Shown piece after piece: positions 1 to 8,580 of a DNA stretch of 33,207 nucleotides. The notes under the pieces are model-generated. The model made no database searches and was not told where the DNA came from. It worked only from the letters and a program-made list of their open reading frames with translations. Numbering within the stretch: position 1 is the stretch's first letter; each line of letters begins with the position of its first letter. Source of the stretch: Yersinia vastinensis (GTDB lineage Bacteria; Pseudomonadota; Gammaproteobacteria; Enterobacterales; Enterobacteriaceae). The stretch is taken from NCBI RefSeq assembly GCF_902726565.1, contig NZ_CACVAF010000021.1, forward strand, positions 1 through 33,207. Direction: 5' to 3'. Made by a program: the position numbers and the translations under genes.

Positions 1-65
1 TTCTCTGTTCTCTTTGCCGGTCACTTAACTACTTGATTCGTTGTGTGCCGTCTCGATGGATGCGC

Positions 66-93
66 ATTATAGGGAGTTCTGAGCTGCCCGCAA
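66..93 (-). promoter_or_regulatory. rrn P1 promoter (rRNA operon leaving the left edge)
   Basis: On the minus strand a -35 box TTGCGG (88-93) is followed after 16 bp by TATAAT (66-71). The sequence around the -10 (CTCCCTATAATGCGC) matches enterobacterial rrn P1 promoters, including the typical 16-bp spacer and the GC-rich discriminator linked to stringent and growth-rate control. An A/T-rich stretch upstream of the -35 (about 96-116) is placed like an UP element. The transcript runs out of the window, so the rRNA operon itself is inferred. P2 is not in the window. Confidence 0.85.
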
Positions 94-169
94 CCGCTAA
101 TTTCAATAAAAATGACTGTTTGCTGCATTCCACAGCAAAACCCCGCCTTATACCCTGTTGTACACAAAC

Positions 170-178
170 TTATCCACA
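170..178 (+). promoter_or_regulatory. Perfect DnaA box
   Basis: TTATCCACA is an exact match to the strongest (R1/R4 type) DnaA box. It lies between the rrn P1 promoter and the purH promoter. It is a single box, so this is not an origin; a regulatory or DnaA-titration role is possible but unproven. Confidence 0.55.
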
Positions 179-198
179 GATTGAATCTGAACTCAAAA

Positions 199-232
199 TT
201 GACGAGCATCGCGCAATCGTTTTCGCTACAAT
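199..232 (+). promoter_or_regulatory. purHD promoter region with PurR operator
   Basis: The 16 bp at 211-226 (GCGCAATCGTTTTCGC) match the PurR box consensus ANGCAANCGNTTNCNT at every fixed position except the two outermost. A TTGACG (199-204) lies just upstream and a TACAAT (227-232) just downstream; their 22-bp spacing is too long to be a normal pair, so the exact promoter is uncertain. The operator position and the purHD genes behind it fit repression by PurR with hypoxanthine or guanine. Confidence 0.7.
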
Positions 233-389
233 TCCTCGCGTTGAAAAACGTAACCTTGTTGGCAAAGTTGGGACGTTATCTGAATCTGTTCTTCTCTTTA
301 TAGCGCTATATAGATAGAAGAGATCCACGTAACGCTCTATTGATTGATTGCGAAGAACAACTGCGACTCCAAAGCCAAGGGATAAAACC

Positions 390-1979
390 ATGCAACAACG
401 CCGCCCAATCCGCCGTGCTCTACTCAGTGTCTCTGACAAAGCCGGGATCATCGAATTCGCCACTGCACTTTCACAACGTGGTATCGAGTTACTTTCCACT
501 GGCGGGACCGCCCGTCTGCTGGCTGATGCTGGTCTGCCAGTAACAGAAGTTTCTGACTACACCGGTTTCCCAGAAATGATGGACGGACGCGTTAAGACTT
601 TGCATCCCAAAGTACATGGCGGCATTCTAGGCCGTCGTGGTCAGGATGATGGCATCATGGCTCAACATAATATCCAGCCAATTGATATTGTGGTTGTGAA
701 CTTATATCCGTTCGCTCAGACGGTCGCCCGCCCTGATTGCTCACTAGAAGATGCAGTGGAGAATATCGATATCGGTGGCCCAACCATGGTGCGCTCCGCC
801 GCTAAGAACCACAAAGACGTCGCGATTGTCGTTAAGAGTAGCGACTACCCAGCAATTATTGCTGAACTCGATGAAAATGAGGGTTCACTGACTTATCCAA
901 CCCGTTTCGATCTGGCGATTAAAGCTTTCGAACACACCGCCGCCTACGACAGCATGATTGCCAACTACTTTGGTGCGCTGGTTCCGCCTTATTATGGCGA
1001 CACTGAACAACCTGCTGGCCGCTTCCCTCGGACTCTGAATCTTAACTATATAAAGAAACAAGATATGCGCTACGGTGAGAACAGCCACCAGAATGCCGCC
1101 TTCTATATAGAAGAAGATATTAAAGAAGCCTCCGTTGCCACAGCACAACAATTACAAGGTAAGGCGCTCTCTTATAACAACATCGCTGATACCGATGCCG
1201 CACTTGAGTGTGTGAAAGAGTTCAGCGAACCTGCCTGTGTCATCGTCAAGCATGCCAACCCATGTGGCGTCGCAATTGCTGATTCTCTGTTGGCAGCTTA
1301 CGACAAAGCGTATAAAACTGACCCCACATCGGCTTTCGGCGGTATTATTGCTTTTAACCGTGAGCTGGATGCTGAAACCGCAAACGCCATTATCAGCCGC
1401 CAGTTTGTCGAAGTGATTATTGCCCCCTCTGTCAGTGCCGAGGCACTGGCGCTGTTAGCTGCCAAACAGAATGTTCGCGTTCTGACTTGCGGTCAGTGGC
1501 AAGAACATACTGCCGCGCTGGATTTCAAACGCGTCAATGGCGGTTTATTGGTGCAAGATCGTGATTTAGGTATGGTGACCGCAGCAGATCTGCGTGTGGT
1601 ATCCAAACGCCAACCGACCGAGCAGGAGCTACGTGATGCGCTGTTCTGCTGGAAGGTTGCCAAGTTTGTTAAATCTAACGCCATTGTTTATGCGCGCGAT
1701 AATATGACCATCGGCATAGGCGCAGGCCAAATGAGCCGTGTGTATTCAGCCAAAATCGCCGGTATCAAAGCGGCCGATGAAGGTTTGCAGGTGGCAGGCT
1801 CCGCCATGGCATCCGACGCGTTCTTCCCGTTCCGCGACGGTATTGATGCCGCTGCGGCCGTAGGTATCACTTGTGTCATCCAGCCTGGTGGCTCTATCCG
1901 TGATGACGAAGTTATTGCTGCCGCGGATGAACACGGTATTGCCATGATCTTTACCGACATGCGCCATTTCCGTCATTAA
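390..1979 (+). CDS. purH: Bifunctional AICAR formyltransferase / IMP cyclohydrolase PurH
   Basis: PurH catalyses the last two steps to IMP in purine synthesis: 10-formyl-THF-dependent formylation of AICAR, then ring closure. It is cytosolic. The N-terminal MGS-like cyclohydrolase domain starts at once ([12 protein letters not shown]) and has the STGGTA phosphate-binding motif. The transformylase domain follows and carries the KHANPCG catalytic motif near residue 287. At 529 aa the length equals that of E. coli PurH. I chose ATG 390 because AAGGGA sits 7 bp upstream; an in-frame TTG at 348 would add 14 residues unlike the family. A PurR box precedes the gene and purD follows after 59 bp, forming a purHD operon. 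Confidence 0.97.
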   Translation: MQQRRPIRRALLSVSDKAGIIEFATALSQRGIELLSTGGTARLLADAGLPVTEVSDYTGFPEMMDGRVKTLHPKVHGGILGRRGQDDGIMAQHNIQPIDIVVVNLYPFAQTVARPDCSLEDAVENIDIGGPTMVRSAAKNHKDVAIVVKSSDYPAIIAELDENEGSLTYPTRFDLAIKAFEHTAAYDSMIANYFGALVPPYYGDTEQPAGRFPRTLNLNYIKKQDMRYGENSHQNAAFYIEEDIKEASVATAQQLQGKALSYNNIADTDAALECVKEFSEPACVIVKHANPCGVAIADSLLAAYDKAYKTDPTSAFGGIIAFNRELDAETANAIISRQFVEVIIAPSVSAEALALLAAKQNVRVLTCGQWQEHTAALDFKRVNGGLLVQDRDLGMVTAADLRVVSKRQPTEQELRDALFCWKVAKFVKSNAIVYARDNMTIGIGAGQMSRVYSAKIAGIKAADEGLQVAGSAMASDAFFPFRDGIDAAAAVGITCVIQPGGSIRDDEVIAAADEHGIAMIFTDMRHFRH

Positions 1980-2038
1980 TTAAACCTCTTGTCTAAGTGG
2001 GGTATGCGCTCTGGTGTATATCCCACGGAGTTATCCAA

Positions 2039-3325
2039 ATGAATATTTTGATTATTGGCAATGGCGGGCGCGAACATGCACTGGGCTGGAAAGCAGCACA
2101 GTCACCTTTAGCGGATAAAATTTATGTCGCCCCAGGTAATGCAGGGACGGCACTGGAGCCTCGGCTAGAAAACGTGGATATCGCTGCTACCGATATCGCG
2201 GGTTTACTGGCTTTTGCGCAAAAGCATGATATTGGCTTGACTATCGTCGGTCCAGAAGCTCCGCTGGTGATTGGTGTCGTTGATGCTTTCCGTGCAGCGG
2301 GCCTAACCATCTTTGGCCCAACACAAGCGGCCGCGCAGTTAGAAGGTTCTAAGGCTTTCACCAAAGATTTTCTGGCACGCCACAATATCCCAACCGCGTT
2401 TTATCAGAATTTCACCGAGGTCGAACCGGCTTTAGCCTATGTTCGTAAGATTGGCGCCCCCATCGTGATTAAGGCTGATGGGCTGGCTGCGGGCAAAGGT
2501 GTGATCGTCGCCATGACGCTGGAAGAGGCGGAAACCGCTGTTCACGATATGCTGGCAGGCAATGCATTTGGTGATGCAGGCCATCGCATTGTTGTGGAAG
2601 AGTTCTTGGATGGCGAAGAAGCCAGCTTTATTGTCATGGTTGACGGCGAGAACGTGCTGCCAATGGCAACCAGCCAAGACCATAAACGCGTGGGTGATGG
2701 TGACACCGGCCCGAACACCGGTGGTATGGGAGCTTATTCTCCCGCCCCAGTTGTCACAGATGAAGTTCATCAGCGCGTCATGAGTCAGGTTATCTGGCCA
2801 ACCGTGCGTGGCATGGCAGCAGAAGGCAATGTTTATACCGGCTTCCTCTATGCTGGTTTGATGATTTCCGCAGATGGGCAACCGAAAGTTATCGAATTCA
2901 ACTGCCGCTTTGGTGATCCTGAGACCCAACCCATTATGCTACGGATGCGTTCAGATTTAGTTGAGCTATGTTTAGCCGGTGCACAGGGCAAACTGGATGA
3001 GAAAACCTCTGAGTGGGATGAGCGCCCATCACTGGGTGTTGTTCTGGCCGCTGGCGGTTATCCGGGTGAGTATCGTCAGGGTGATGTTATTCACGGATTG
3101 CCACAGCAAGAAGTGGCCGACGGGAAAGTATTTCACGCCGGAACCAAGCTCGATGGCCATAATAACGTCGTAACCAGCGGCGGCCGAGTGTTATGTGTTA
3201 CAGCGCTCGGAGCTACCGTCGCTCAAGCACAACAACACGCTTATAAACTTGCTGAGAATATTCAGTGGGAAGGTGTTTTCTGCCGTAAAGATATTGGCTA
3301 TCGTGCAATTGCTCGGGGTAAATAA
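2039..3325 (+). CDS. purD: Phosphoribosylamine-glycine ligase (GAR synthetase) PurD
   Basis: PurD joins glycine to phosphoribosylamine using ATP, the second step of purine synthesis. It is an ATP-grasp enzyme: the N-terminal fold opens with GNGGREHALGWK, the ATP-grasp core includes the LAAGKGV loop, and the metal and ATP site has the EFNCRFGDPE motif. The product is 428 aa, within one residue of the E. coli length. ATG 2039 is chosen because ACGGAG lies just upstream and the protein begins with the family's MNILIIGNGG; the upstream in-frame start at 1997 adds unrelated residues. It is co-transcribed with purH, and a strong hairpin terminator follows. Confidence 0.97.
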   Translation: MNILIIGNGGREHALGWKAAQSPLADKIYVAPGNAGTALEPRLENVDIAATDIAGLLAFAQKHDIGLTIVGPEAPLVIGVVDAFRAAGLTIFGPTQAAAQLEGSKAFTKDFLARHNIPTAFYQNFTEVEPALAYVRKIGAPIVIKADGLAAGKGVIVAMTLEEAETAVHDMLAGNAFGDAGHRIVVEEFLDGEEASFIVMVDGENVLPMATSQDHKRVGDGDTGPNTGGMGAYSPAPVVTDEVHQRVMSQVIWPTVRGMAAEGNVYTGFLYAGLMISADGQPKVIEFNCRFGDPETQPIMLRMRSDLVELCLAGAQGKLDEKTSEWDERPSLGVVLAAGGYPGEYRQGDVIHGLPQQEVADGKVFHAGTKLDGHNNVVTSGGRVLCVTALGATVAQAQQHAYKLAENIQWEGVFCRKDIGYRAIARGK

Positions 3326-3356
3326 CTCGCGAGAAAGATAATAGTCATCACTTCGA

Positions 3357-3381
3357 AGGGTACCGTTCGCGGTGCCCTTTT
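3357..3381 (+). terminator. purHD intrinsic terminator
   Basis: AGGGTACCG (3357-3365), loop TTCG, CGGTGCCCT (3370-3378) forms a 9-bp stem with one G-U pair and a UUCG-type tetraloop. It is followed by TTTT and a U-rich tail on the plus strand. The minus strand lacks a good U-tract, so it mainly serves purHD. Confidence 0.85.
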
Positions 3382-3390
3382 ATCTTTGTA

Positions 3391-4044
3391 TTACAAACTG
3401 CCGGCAGTAGGTTCCCAGCGGCAGAAATCTTGGTTGGCCACTAATAGCAATTGTTGACCTTCAGGTGAGTCCAGCCACGCAATCCCCAGAGGTTCTGTGC
3501 TATTCGCACCTCGCTTATTCAGCCATGCCTGCGAATTATCATCAAGGCTCAGACGTAATGTCTTTCCAGCACAGGTCGTCACGATCCCTTCCTGCCAACG
3601 CCCCTGAATTAACTTAACGTTTCCGGCACGCAGCGCACTACTTAACTCCAGGATCCGTTTGGCTTCCAATTGGTAAACTGCAATATTATCGGCAGAAAGT
3701 TGCTCACGCCGTGTCGCTAATTGGCGCTGCATAAAACTGACCTGACCTTGTTCATCAAAACGTAATTCGACACTTTGTGGGTTTTGCCCCAAATCATTAC
3801 GTCGGATTTCCCGTAATAAGCCATTTTGATATTCGTAAAAGGTCACGCGGGTATTATCCCCAGAATAGGGGCTGTAGACGCTCATCAGCATTTGTGGTTG
3901 CTGCTGCGCATTATCCTGACGCCATAAACGAACGACACCGTTATCGGCGATATATCCGCTGGCGCTAAATTGGGGGGTGCCCGACTGACTGCTACAGGCG
4001 CTGAGACCAAAAACTAAACCGAGGGTCATCAGCACCCGCTGCAT
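3391..4044 (-). CDS. DUF1481 family putative lipoprotein (YjaH-like)
   Basis: The predicted protein has 217 aa. The N terminus MQRVLMTLGLVFGLSAC is a lipoprotein signal peptide, with an Arg in the n-region, a hydrophobic core and lipobox LSAC (lipidated Cys17), so it is probably exported and membrane anchored. The remainder is a hydrophilic, beta-rich-looking domain without a motif I recognise. The position next to hupA and the size match E. coli YjaH (DUF1481), whose function is unknown. The open frame extends to a GTG at 4092, but that start gives an overlong signal peptide and would place the hupA hairpin inside the gene; ATG 4044 gives a normal one. No strong ribosome-binding site is visible for any start. 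Confidence 0.75.
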   Translation of the reverse strand: MQRVLMTLGLVFGLSACSSQSGTPQFSASGYIADNGVVRLWRQDNAQQQPQMLMSVYSPYSGDNTRVTFYEYQNGLLREIRRNDLGQNPQSVELRFDEQGQVSFMQRQLATRREQLSADNIAVYQLEAKRILELSSALRAGNVKLIQGRWQEGIVTTCAGKTLRLSLDDNSQAWLNKRGANSTEPLGIAWLDSPEGQQLLLVANQDFCRWEPTAGSL

Positions 4045-4063
4045 AAACAAAAGGGGCTTTGCC
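4042..4063 (-). terminator. Possible hupA terminator or attenuator
   Basis: Downstream of the hupA stop the minus strand reads GGGGTGGCAAAGCCCC followed by TTTTGTTT. The stem is short (4-6 bp depending on the register), but the U-rich tail is right for an intrinsic terminator. It overlaps the start of the lipoprotein gene. Confidence 0.5.
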
Positions 4064-4093
4064 ACCCCTATGTTTATTATTTTCACTGACACA

Positions 4094-4369
4094 CTATGAC
4101 TTAACAGCGTCTTTCAGTGCTTTACCAGAAACAAACGCTGGCACATTAGCTGCAGCAATTTTGATTTCTTTACCGGTTTGTGGGTTGCGGCCAGTGCGCT
4201 CACTACGATGGTTTACTTTGAAAGTACCGAAACCAACCAATTGTACTGCATCACCCTCTTTCAGAGATTCAGTAATTGCACCCAAAGTGGACTCCAAAGC
4301 TGCTTTAGCTTGTACTTTAGAAAGGTCCGCTTTCTCCGCGATTACGTCAATCAGTTGAGTCTTATTCAT
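4094..4369 (-). CDS. hupA: DNA-binding protein HU-alpha
   Basis: HU is the small nucleoid protein that bends and compacts DNA as a dimer and assists replication, recombination and transcription. The sequence has the HU/IHF fold: N-terminal helices ([18 protein letters not shown]), the GFGTFKV core strand, the DNA-binding arm with RNPQTG, and the IAAANVPAF return strand. It has 91 aa, one more than E. coli HupA (90), because the frame reads through to an extra Ser before TAG. AAGGATAACTTATG is a good translation start. About 190 bp of noncoding DNA upstream suggests its own promoter, but I could not assign convincing boxes. Confidence 0.97.
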   Translation of the reverse strand: MNKTQLIDVIAEKADLSKVQAKAALESTLGAITESLKEGDAVQLVGFGTFKVNHRSERTGRNPQTGKEIKIAAANVPAFVSGKALKDAVKS

Positions 4370-4557
4370 AAGTTATCCTTACAGTGTGTTTATCGTTTGC
4401 AAAGCATCGAGTGCGACGGATATGCCGATTGACAGCACTCTCCTGCATACACGCACCGATAGCCACTTTTTTTCGCCCCCCAAATGTAGAACAGACAGGG
4501 GGCAGATGTGAAGCCTTAAGACGTGACAAATCAGGCGTTAAATCACGTTTTCTTGCC

Positions 4558-5148
4558 TTATTGCGCTAAATTTATGCCAATGTTGCTAACAGCCGCTTCC
4601 CGCAGGTCAGATCGTAACCCTTTGATCAGATCTAGGTCGCGCTCTTCACAGTCAGCTAACAGGCGGAAAATCTCCCATTGGATATCCCATTCTTCTTCAA
4701 TCGCGGGCAAGATTTTCAGTTCTTCATCGGTCATTTCTTTGCCAGCTAACGTCATCTCCAACATCGCCACAGTGCGGATTGACGTCTCGCTGATAGCGAT
4801 AGCATGCTCTAGGGTTTCGCCACTCAAACGCGAATGAATAGCTTCACCTAATGCAATACATGCATCGATAGCAGGGTAAACACCGTAGATAGCATAGTCA
4901 TCAGCAGAAGGAATTGCCTCTTCCAATTTCTCTAACTGGCTATCAAAATTGACCTTAGCATCCTTTACCACCAATGTTTCCCAGATAAGATCCAGAATAC
5001 GCCGGTAAACCGCCGGATCACCGAACTCGGTCTCCAGACAAAATTGCTGATAGTTGGGATACATCCGCTCGCACAAGCAAGCCATGAAAGTCAGATGTTG
5101 CCAACTTTCTAGCTTTTCGAGACGTAGATGAATCGGATTACGTATCAT
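4558..5148 (-). CDS. yjaG: DUF416 family protein YjaG
   Basis: This 196-aa protein corresponds to E. coli YjaG (DUF416) in length, N-terminal sequence and position. It is predicted soluble, mostly helical and acidic, with no signal peptide or membrane segment. The molecular function is unknown to me; I infer none. It lies 76 bp downstream of nfi, with nudC, hemE and nfi reading the same way, so it may be the last gene of that operon. The ATG is preceded by GAGAA at normal distance. Confidence 0.9.
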   Translation of the reverse strand: MIRNPIHLRLEKLESWQHLTFMACLCERMYPNYQQFCLETEFGDPAVYRRILDLIWETLVVKDAKVNFDSQLEKLEEAIPSADDYAIYGVYPAIDACIALGEAIHSRLSGETLEHAIAISETSIRTVAMLEMTLAGKEMTDEELKILPAIEEEWDIQWEIFRLLADCEERDLDLIKGLRSDLREAAVSNIGINLAQ

Positions 5149-5224
5149 GATGAGTTCTCATTATTCATTATCTGCGCGGCAGTGTACCCGAAATTAAATC
5201 ATATCCCTACGCTTGCCAAGAAAA

Positions 5225-5899
5225 TCAGGATTTTTCCATAACCCAGCGCTGAAATAGCGGACGGTTTGATGCGATAGCATCCGCCCAACGTGTCGGTTCT
5301 GGCAAGCGGTAACCAGCCATGCAGTGCTGAACCCATACCAGTGAACTTGCCACACTCACCCGATGACCGGGCGAAATAAACAGTGGATTGCAACGTGTTT
5401 TGCTGCGCCAGACCCAACCAAGCTGCTCGTCACCATCCACCAGCGGCTGAACGGCACCATTATCACTGTTCAATGGCAAAAATTGCCCGCATAGGCGGCT
5501 TTTAGCAACACCAATCGTTGGAACATCTGCGAGCAAACCAAAATGGCTGGCAACCCCCAAACGACGAGGATGCGCAATACCCTGGCCATCAACAAAAACT
5601 AAATCGGGCTGTTGTTGCAACTGCTCCCAAGCGGCTAATAATGCAGGATATTCACGAAAAGAAAGTAAACCGGGGATATACGGCAGTGAAGTTGGCACTC
5701 GAGCAACCTGATATTCCACTAGCTCAAGCGAGGGATAACGCAAAATGGCAATAGCAGCACGGGTTATTTCCCCCTGCTGCTCAAAACCCACATCGGCCCC
5801 GGCAATAAAGCGCACTGACTCGCAAGCAATATCATCTTGAAGATACACTTCAGATGCCCGCTGCCGCTGTTCTTCCCGTAGCGCTTGAGTGTCGATCAT
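5225..5899 (-). CDS. nfi: Endonuclease V (deoxyinosine repair)
   Basis: Endonuclease V cuts DNA one nucleotide 3' of deoxyinosine and related deaminated bases, starting alternative excision repair. Family motifs are present: GADVGFE with catalytic Asp36, the PYIPG strand-separation wedge (73-77), [12 protein letters not shown] with the acidic residue near 83, and LVFVDGQG with Asp104. [12 protein letters not shown] and GVAKSRLCG follow, the latter giving the conserved Lys. At 224 aa it is one residue longer than the E. coli enzyme. It starts 20 bp after hemE and is likely co-transcribed with it. Confidence 0.95.
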   Translation of the reverse strand: MIDTQALREEQRQRASEVYLQDDIACESVRFIAGADVGFEQQGEITRAAIAILRYPSLELVEYQVARVPTSLPYIPGLLSFREYPALLAAWEQLQQQPDLVFVDGQGIAHPRRLGVASHFGLLADVPTIGVAKSRLCGQFLPLNSDNGAVQPLVDGDEQLGWVWRSKTRCNPLFISPGHRVSVASSLVWVQHCMAGYRLPEPTRWADAIASNRPLFQRWVMEKS

Positions 5900-5919
5900 C
5901 CGTCTTGTTATCCGCTAAC

Positions 5920-6984
5920 TTATTGATGATACGGCTTGGATAAGCGATGTACCGCATCAACGAATACTCCAGCATGCTCTGGCGGAACATCCTGATGAAT
6001 ACCGTGCCCTAGGTTAAAGACATGCCCTTCGCCTTGACCAAAACTCGCTAAAATAGTGCTAACTTCCTGCTCGATACGCACAGGTGGCGCATAAAGAATG
6101 GAAGGGTCCATGTTGCCCTGTAGAGCCACTTTATCCCCGACTCGACGCCGTGCATCAGCAATGTCCGTGGTCCAATCCAACCCCAAGGCATCGCATCCGG
6201 TGGCAGCCATAGCTTCAAGCCACTGCCCACCGCCTTTAGTGAACAGGGTCACCGGCACTCGCCGCCCGTCGTATTCACGGACCAAACCATCAACAATTTT
6301 GTGCATGTAGTGCAAAGAGAATTCGAGGTAATCGCGGCCGGTCAAGACACCGCCCCAAGTATCAAAAATCATCACGGATTGCGCCCCCGCTTTGATTTGG
6401 GCATTCAGGTACAAAATGACGCTATCCGCCAGTTTATCCAGCAACAGATGCAACGTGTGCGGTTCGGCATACATCATTTTCTTTAGTTTAGTGAAGGCCT
6501 TACTGCTCCCCCCCTCAACCATGTAGGTCGCCAATGTCCATGGGCTACCAGAGAAACCGATCAGTGGAACCTCACCTTTCAGTTCACGGCGAATTGTCCT
6601 CACTGCATTCATGACGTAACCCAATTCTTGTTCAGGATCAGGGACGGGGAGCTTTTCAACATCAGCGCGGCAGGTAATAGGGGAATGGAAACGAGGACCT
6701 TCACCCGTTTCAAAATAAAGTCCCAAGCCCATTGCATCAGGAATTGTCAGAATGTCGGAAAACAGAATCGCCGCATCCAGCGGGTAACGACGCAATGGCT
6801 GCATTGTCACTTCACAGGCCAATTCAGCATTTTTGCACAGTGACATAAAATCCCCGGCAACAGCGCGAGTGGCTTTATATTCTGGCAAATAGCGGCCTGC
6901 CTGACGCATCATCCATACCGGAGTCACGTCTACCGGTTGGCGTAATAAAGCACGCAGATAGCGATCGTTTTTCAACTCATTCAT
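5920..6984 (-). CDS. hemE: Uroporphyrinogen decarboxylase HemE
   Basis: HemE removes the four acetate carboxyls of uroporphyrinogen III to give coproporphyrinogen III, in haem synthesis. The 354-aa product has the E. coli length and the family signatures: [15 protein letters not shown] near residue 22-36, the catalytic-Asp segment [12 protein letters not shown], and [12 protein letters not shown]. The protein is cytosolic and needs no cofactor. AGGGAG precedes ATG 6984. Nfi follows after 20 bp, and nudC lies 62 bp upstream in the same direction. Confidence 0.97.
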   Translation of the reverse strand: MNELKNDRYLRALLRQPVDVTPVWMMRQAGRYLPEYKATRAVAGDFMSLCKNAELACEVTMQPLRRYPLDAAILFSDILTIPDAMGLGLYFETGEGPRFHSPITCRADVEKLPVPDPEQELGYVMNAVRTIRRELKGEVPLIGFSGSPWTLATYMVEGGSSKAFTKLKKMMYAEPHTLHLLLDKLADSVILYLNAQIKAGAQSVMIFDTWGGVLTGRDYLEFSLHYMHKIVDGLVREYDGRRVPVTLFTKGGGQWLEAMAATGCDALGLDWTTDIADARRRVGDKVALQGNMDPSILYAPPVRIEQEVSTILASFGQGEGHVFNLGHGIHQDVPPEHAGVFVDAVHRLSKPYHQ

Positions 6985-6999
6985 GTGGGGCTCCCTTAG

Positions 7000-7030
7000 T
7001 TATCTGGCGCTACTGTTTTATCTGGCGCTA
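7000..7030. repeat. Two tandem 18-bp repeats in the nudC-hemE gap
   Basis: TTATCTGGCGCTA occurs at 7000-7012 and again at 7018-7030. The 18-bp units match at about 16 of 18 positions. They fill most of the short spacer ahead of the hemE ribosome-binding site. Confidence 0.8.
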
Positions 7031-7046
7031 TTGTAGCATGCCAGCT

Positions 7047-7823
7047 TTAGCTGTCCTGTTCGCTACGACACAATGCGACGGTATCTTCAATTAGCCGACG
7101 GGCTACTGTGCCCGGAGGTGGCAGCAATGGCAATTGGTCATAACGATACCAACCGGCATTCAGCAACTCTTTAGGATCATGACGTAGCTCGCCGTGATCA
7201 TAATCGGCCATAAACGCCATCATCAATGAATGCGGAAACGGCCAAGGCTGCGATGTGACATAGCGAAGATTTTTAATATGAATATTACTTTCTTCCAAGA
7301 CTTCACGGGAAGCGGCCTGCTCCAACGTTTCACCCACTTCAACAAACCCCGCCAGTACGGTGTTAATACCACCACGATGACGAACATGCTGCGCCAATAA
7401 AATCTCATCGCCACGACGAATAGCAACAATAACGCAGGGCGCTATTTGTGGGTAATAACGTTCACGGCAATGATTACACAGACAGGCCCACTCGGTGCGG
7501 CTGGCGTGCATTTGATGCCCACAATAACCACAATAGCGATGAGAGCGATAAAACTCGGCTAATTGCACACCACGCCCAGCCAATTGAAACAAACCGCGAT
7601 CCACATCCAGCAATTGCCGTACTGACCCCATATCTGCAGACATCATCTGGCGGATAAGCCAAACCGCCTGCCCTTGCCATTCCCCAATTTGTCTGGCAGT
7701 TGCGCCTTGTAATGACCAATTGGCCGCATTGCCCTGCGGCAACTCTCCTTTTGGTAACCATAATTTGTTGTCATGACTGACAATCCACCAGCCACTTTCT
7801 TTACCTGTAAGTTGTAGTTCCAT
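7047..7823 (-). CDS. nudC: NAD(H) pyrophosphatase / RNA deNADding hydrolase NudC
   Basis: NudC hydrolyses NADH to NMNH and AMP and removes NAD caps from RNA 5' ends. It is a zinc-containing homodimer in the family. The zinc ligands are Cys98, Cys101, Cys116 and Cys119. The Nudix box runs from Gly159 through E165 to REVLEE (173-178), and SQPWPFPHS (191-199) is the NADH-family signature. The usual Gly at the end of the Nudix box is Asn180 here. ATG 7823 gives 258 aa, against 257 in E. coli; an upstream in-frame start at 7856 adds 11 residues that do not look like the family. A GAGG lies about 13 bp upstream of this ATG. It is divergent from rsd. Confidence 0.95.
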   Translation of the reverse strand: MELQLTGKESGWWIVSHDNKLWLPKGELPQGNAANWSLQGATARQIGEWQGQAVWLIRQMMSADMGSVRQLLDVDRGLFQLAGRGVQLAEFYRSHRYCGYCGHQMHASRTEWACLCNHCRERYYPQIAPCVIVAIRRGDEILLAQHVRHRGGINTVLAGFVEVGETLEQAASREVLEESNIHIKNLRYVTSQPWPFPHSLMMAFMADYDHGELRHDPKELLNAGWYRYDQLPLLPPPGTVARRLIEDTVALCRSEQDS

Positions 7824-7921
7824 ATCGTTGTTGCACAACCTCGACTTCACTGGCAATCTAGGATCCGGTTTGTTACATTTTTGTAACCCACTATTACTTT
7901 TTCTTACTCATGGAGTCGCTT

Positions 7922-8425
7922 ATGCTCAACCGATTAGAAAGCCTGACTCAACGCGTTGGCGGCAGTAATGAATTAATTGATCAATGGCTTCATGCACGTA
8001 AAGAACTTTTAGTTTCGTATTGCGCAGTGATCGGTATTAAGCCGCAAAAAGAAAAGCATACCCCGCTTAATGAAAAAGCGCTGGAGAACTTTTGCCATAA
8101 TCTGGTGGATTATCTCTCCTCCGGACATTTTCATATCTACGATAGAATAATCAAACAGGTAGAAGGGGCGTCCAGCCCGAAAATGGCGCTAACGACCAAA
8201 GTATATCCTGCGTTAAAAAATAACACTCAAACTATCATGGCATTCCATGATCGTTATACAAACATTGAGATAGACCAAGATAGCTGCACTGAATTCCAAC
8301 AAGCTTTATCTGATATCGGCGAGGCACTGGATGCCCGTTTCAGGTTGGAAGATCAATTAATTCAATGGGCAGCAGAATCATGGCAAGCCGCTCAACCGGT
8401 AAATAGAGAAGGGTTAGCAAATTAA
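7922..8425 (+). CDS. rsd: Regulator of sigma D (anti-sigma-70) Rsd
   Basis: Rsd binds the housekeeping sigma factor RpoD and frees core RNA polymerase for alternative sigmas in stationary phase. In E. coli it also stimulates SpoT when bound to HPr. The 167-aa, all-helical sequence belongs to the Rsd/AlgQ family ([53 protein letters not shown]). The C terminus is about nine residues longer than in E. coli. ATG 7922 is preceded by GGAG at 8 bp; the in-frame ATG at 7910 contains that ribosome-binding site and is less likely. Rsd and nudC share a roughly 100-bp divergent control region. Confidence 0.93.
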   Translation: MLNRLESLTQRVGGSNELIDQWLHARKELLVSYCAVIGIKPQKEKHTPLNEKALENFCHNLVDYLSSGHFHIYDRIIKQVEGASSPKMALTTKVYPALKNNTQTIMAFHDRYTNIEIDQDSCTEFQQALSDIGEALDARFRLEDQLIQWAAESWQAAQPVNREGLAN

Positions 8426-8460
8426 CTCAGTTCTATAAGCTGATTTTTATTCAATCTCAA

Positions 8461-8570
8461 ATACCCAAAGACTTGGAATTGCAAGCAGCGGCCTCGTAGA
8501 AGCGAGGCCCATGGATGGGGCGAGTAATAAACGTCGCGAGTCCCCCTGCAATTTCAAGTAAGAAGGGTAT
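8461..8570. repeat. Palindromic interspersed (MITE-like) element
   Basis: The 110-bp stretch is bounded by imperfect inverted repeats. The left end (8461-8483) starts ATACCC and ends CTTGGAATTGCA; the right end (8547-8570) is its near complement, ending AGAAGGGTAT. Inside lies a perfect 7-bp hairpin, GGCCTCG (8490-8496) with CGAGGCC (8503-8509), and a GGGG/CCCC pair (8517-8520 / 8542-8545). This build resembles the nonautonomous palindromic repeats of yersiniae (YPAL or ERIC type); I cannot assign the family without a search. No other copy is seen in this window. The right end abuts the thiC promoter. Confidence 0.7.
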
Positions 8571-8575
8571 ATACT
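8547..8575 (+). promoter_or_regulatory. Candidate thiC promoter
   Basis: TATACT (8570-8575) lies 6 bp before the first riboswitch stem. A weak -35, TGCAAT (8547-8552), is 17 bp upstream. Both the -35 and the first base of the -10 come from the right end of the palindromic element. Placement fits a start near 8582. Confidence 0.5.
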
Positions 8576-8580
8576 GAGGA

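Noticed and set aside
170..178. Replication origin
   Set aside because: There is one DnaA box only, no cluster, no AT-rich unwinding element and no mioC or gidA-type neighbours.
2031..2039. Near-match to a DnaA box (TTATCCAAA) at the purD start
   Set aside because: It differs from the consensus and overlaps the translation start, so chance is the simpler explanation.
2432..2929. 165-aa open frame antisense to purD
   Set aside because: It lies entirely within purD, has no ribosome-binding site or recognisable domain, and the purD frame is unambiguous.
4475..4503. GCCCCC/GGGGGC inverted repeat upstream of hupA, considered as the yjaG terminator
   Set aside because: The transcribed strand continues with an A-run, not a U-run, and the loop is 17 nt, so an intrinsic terminator is not supported.
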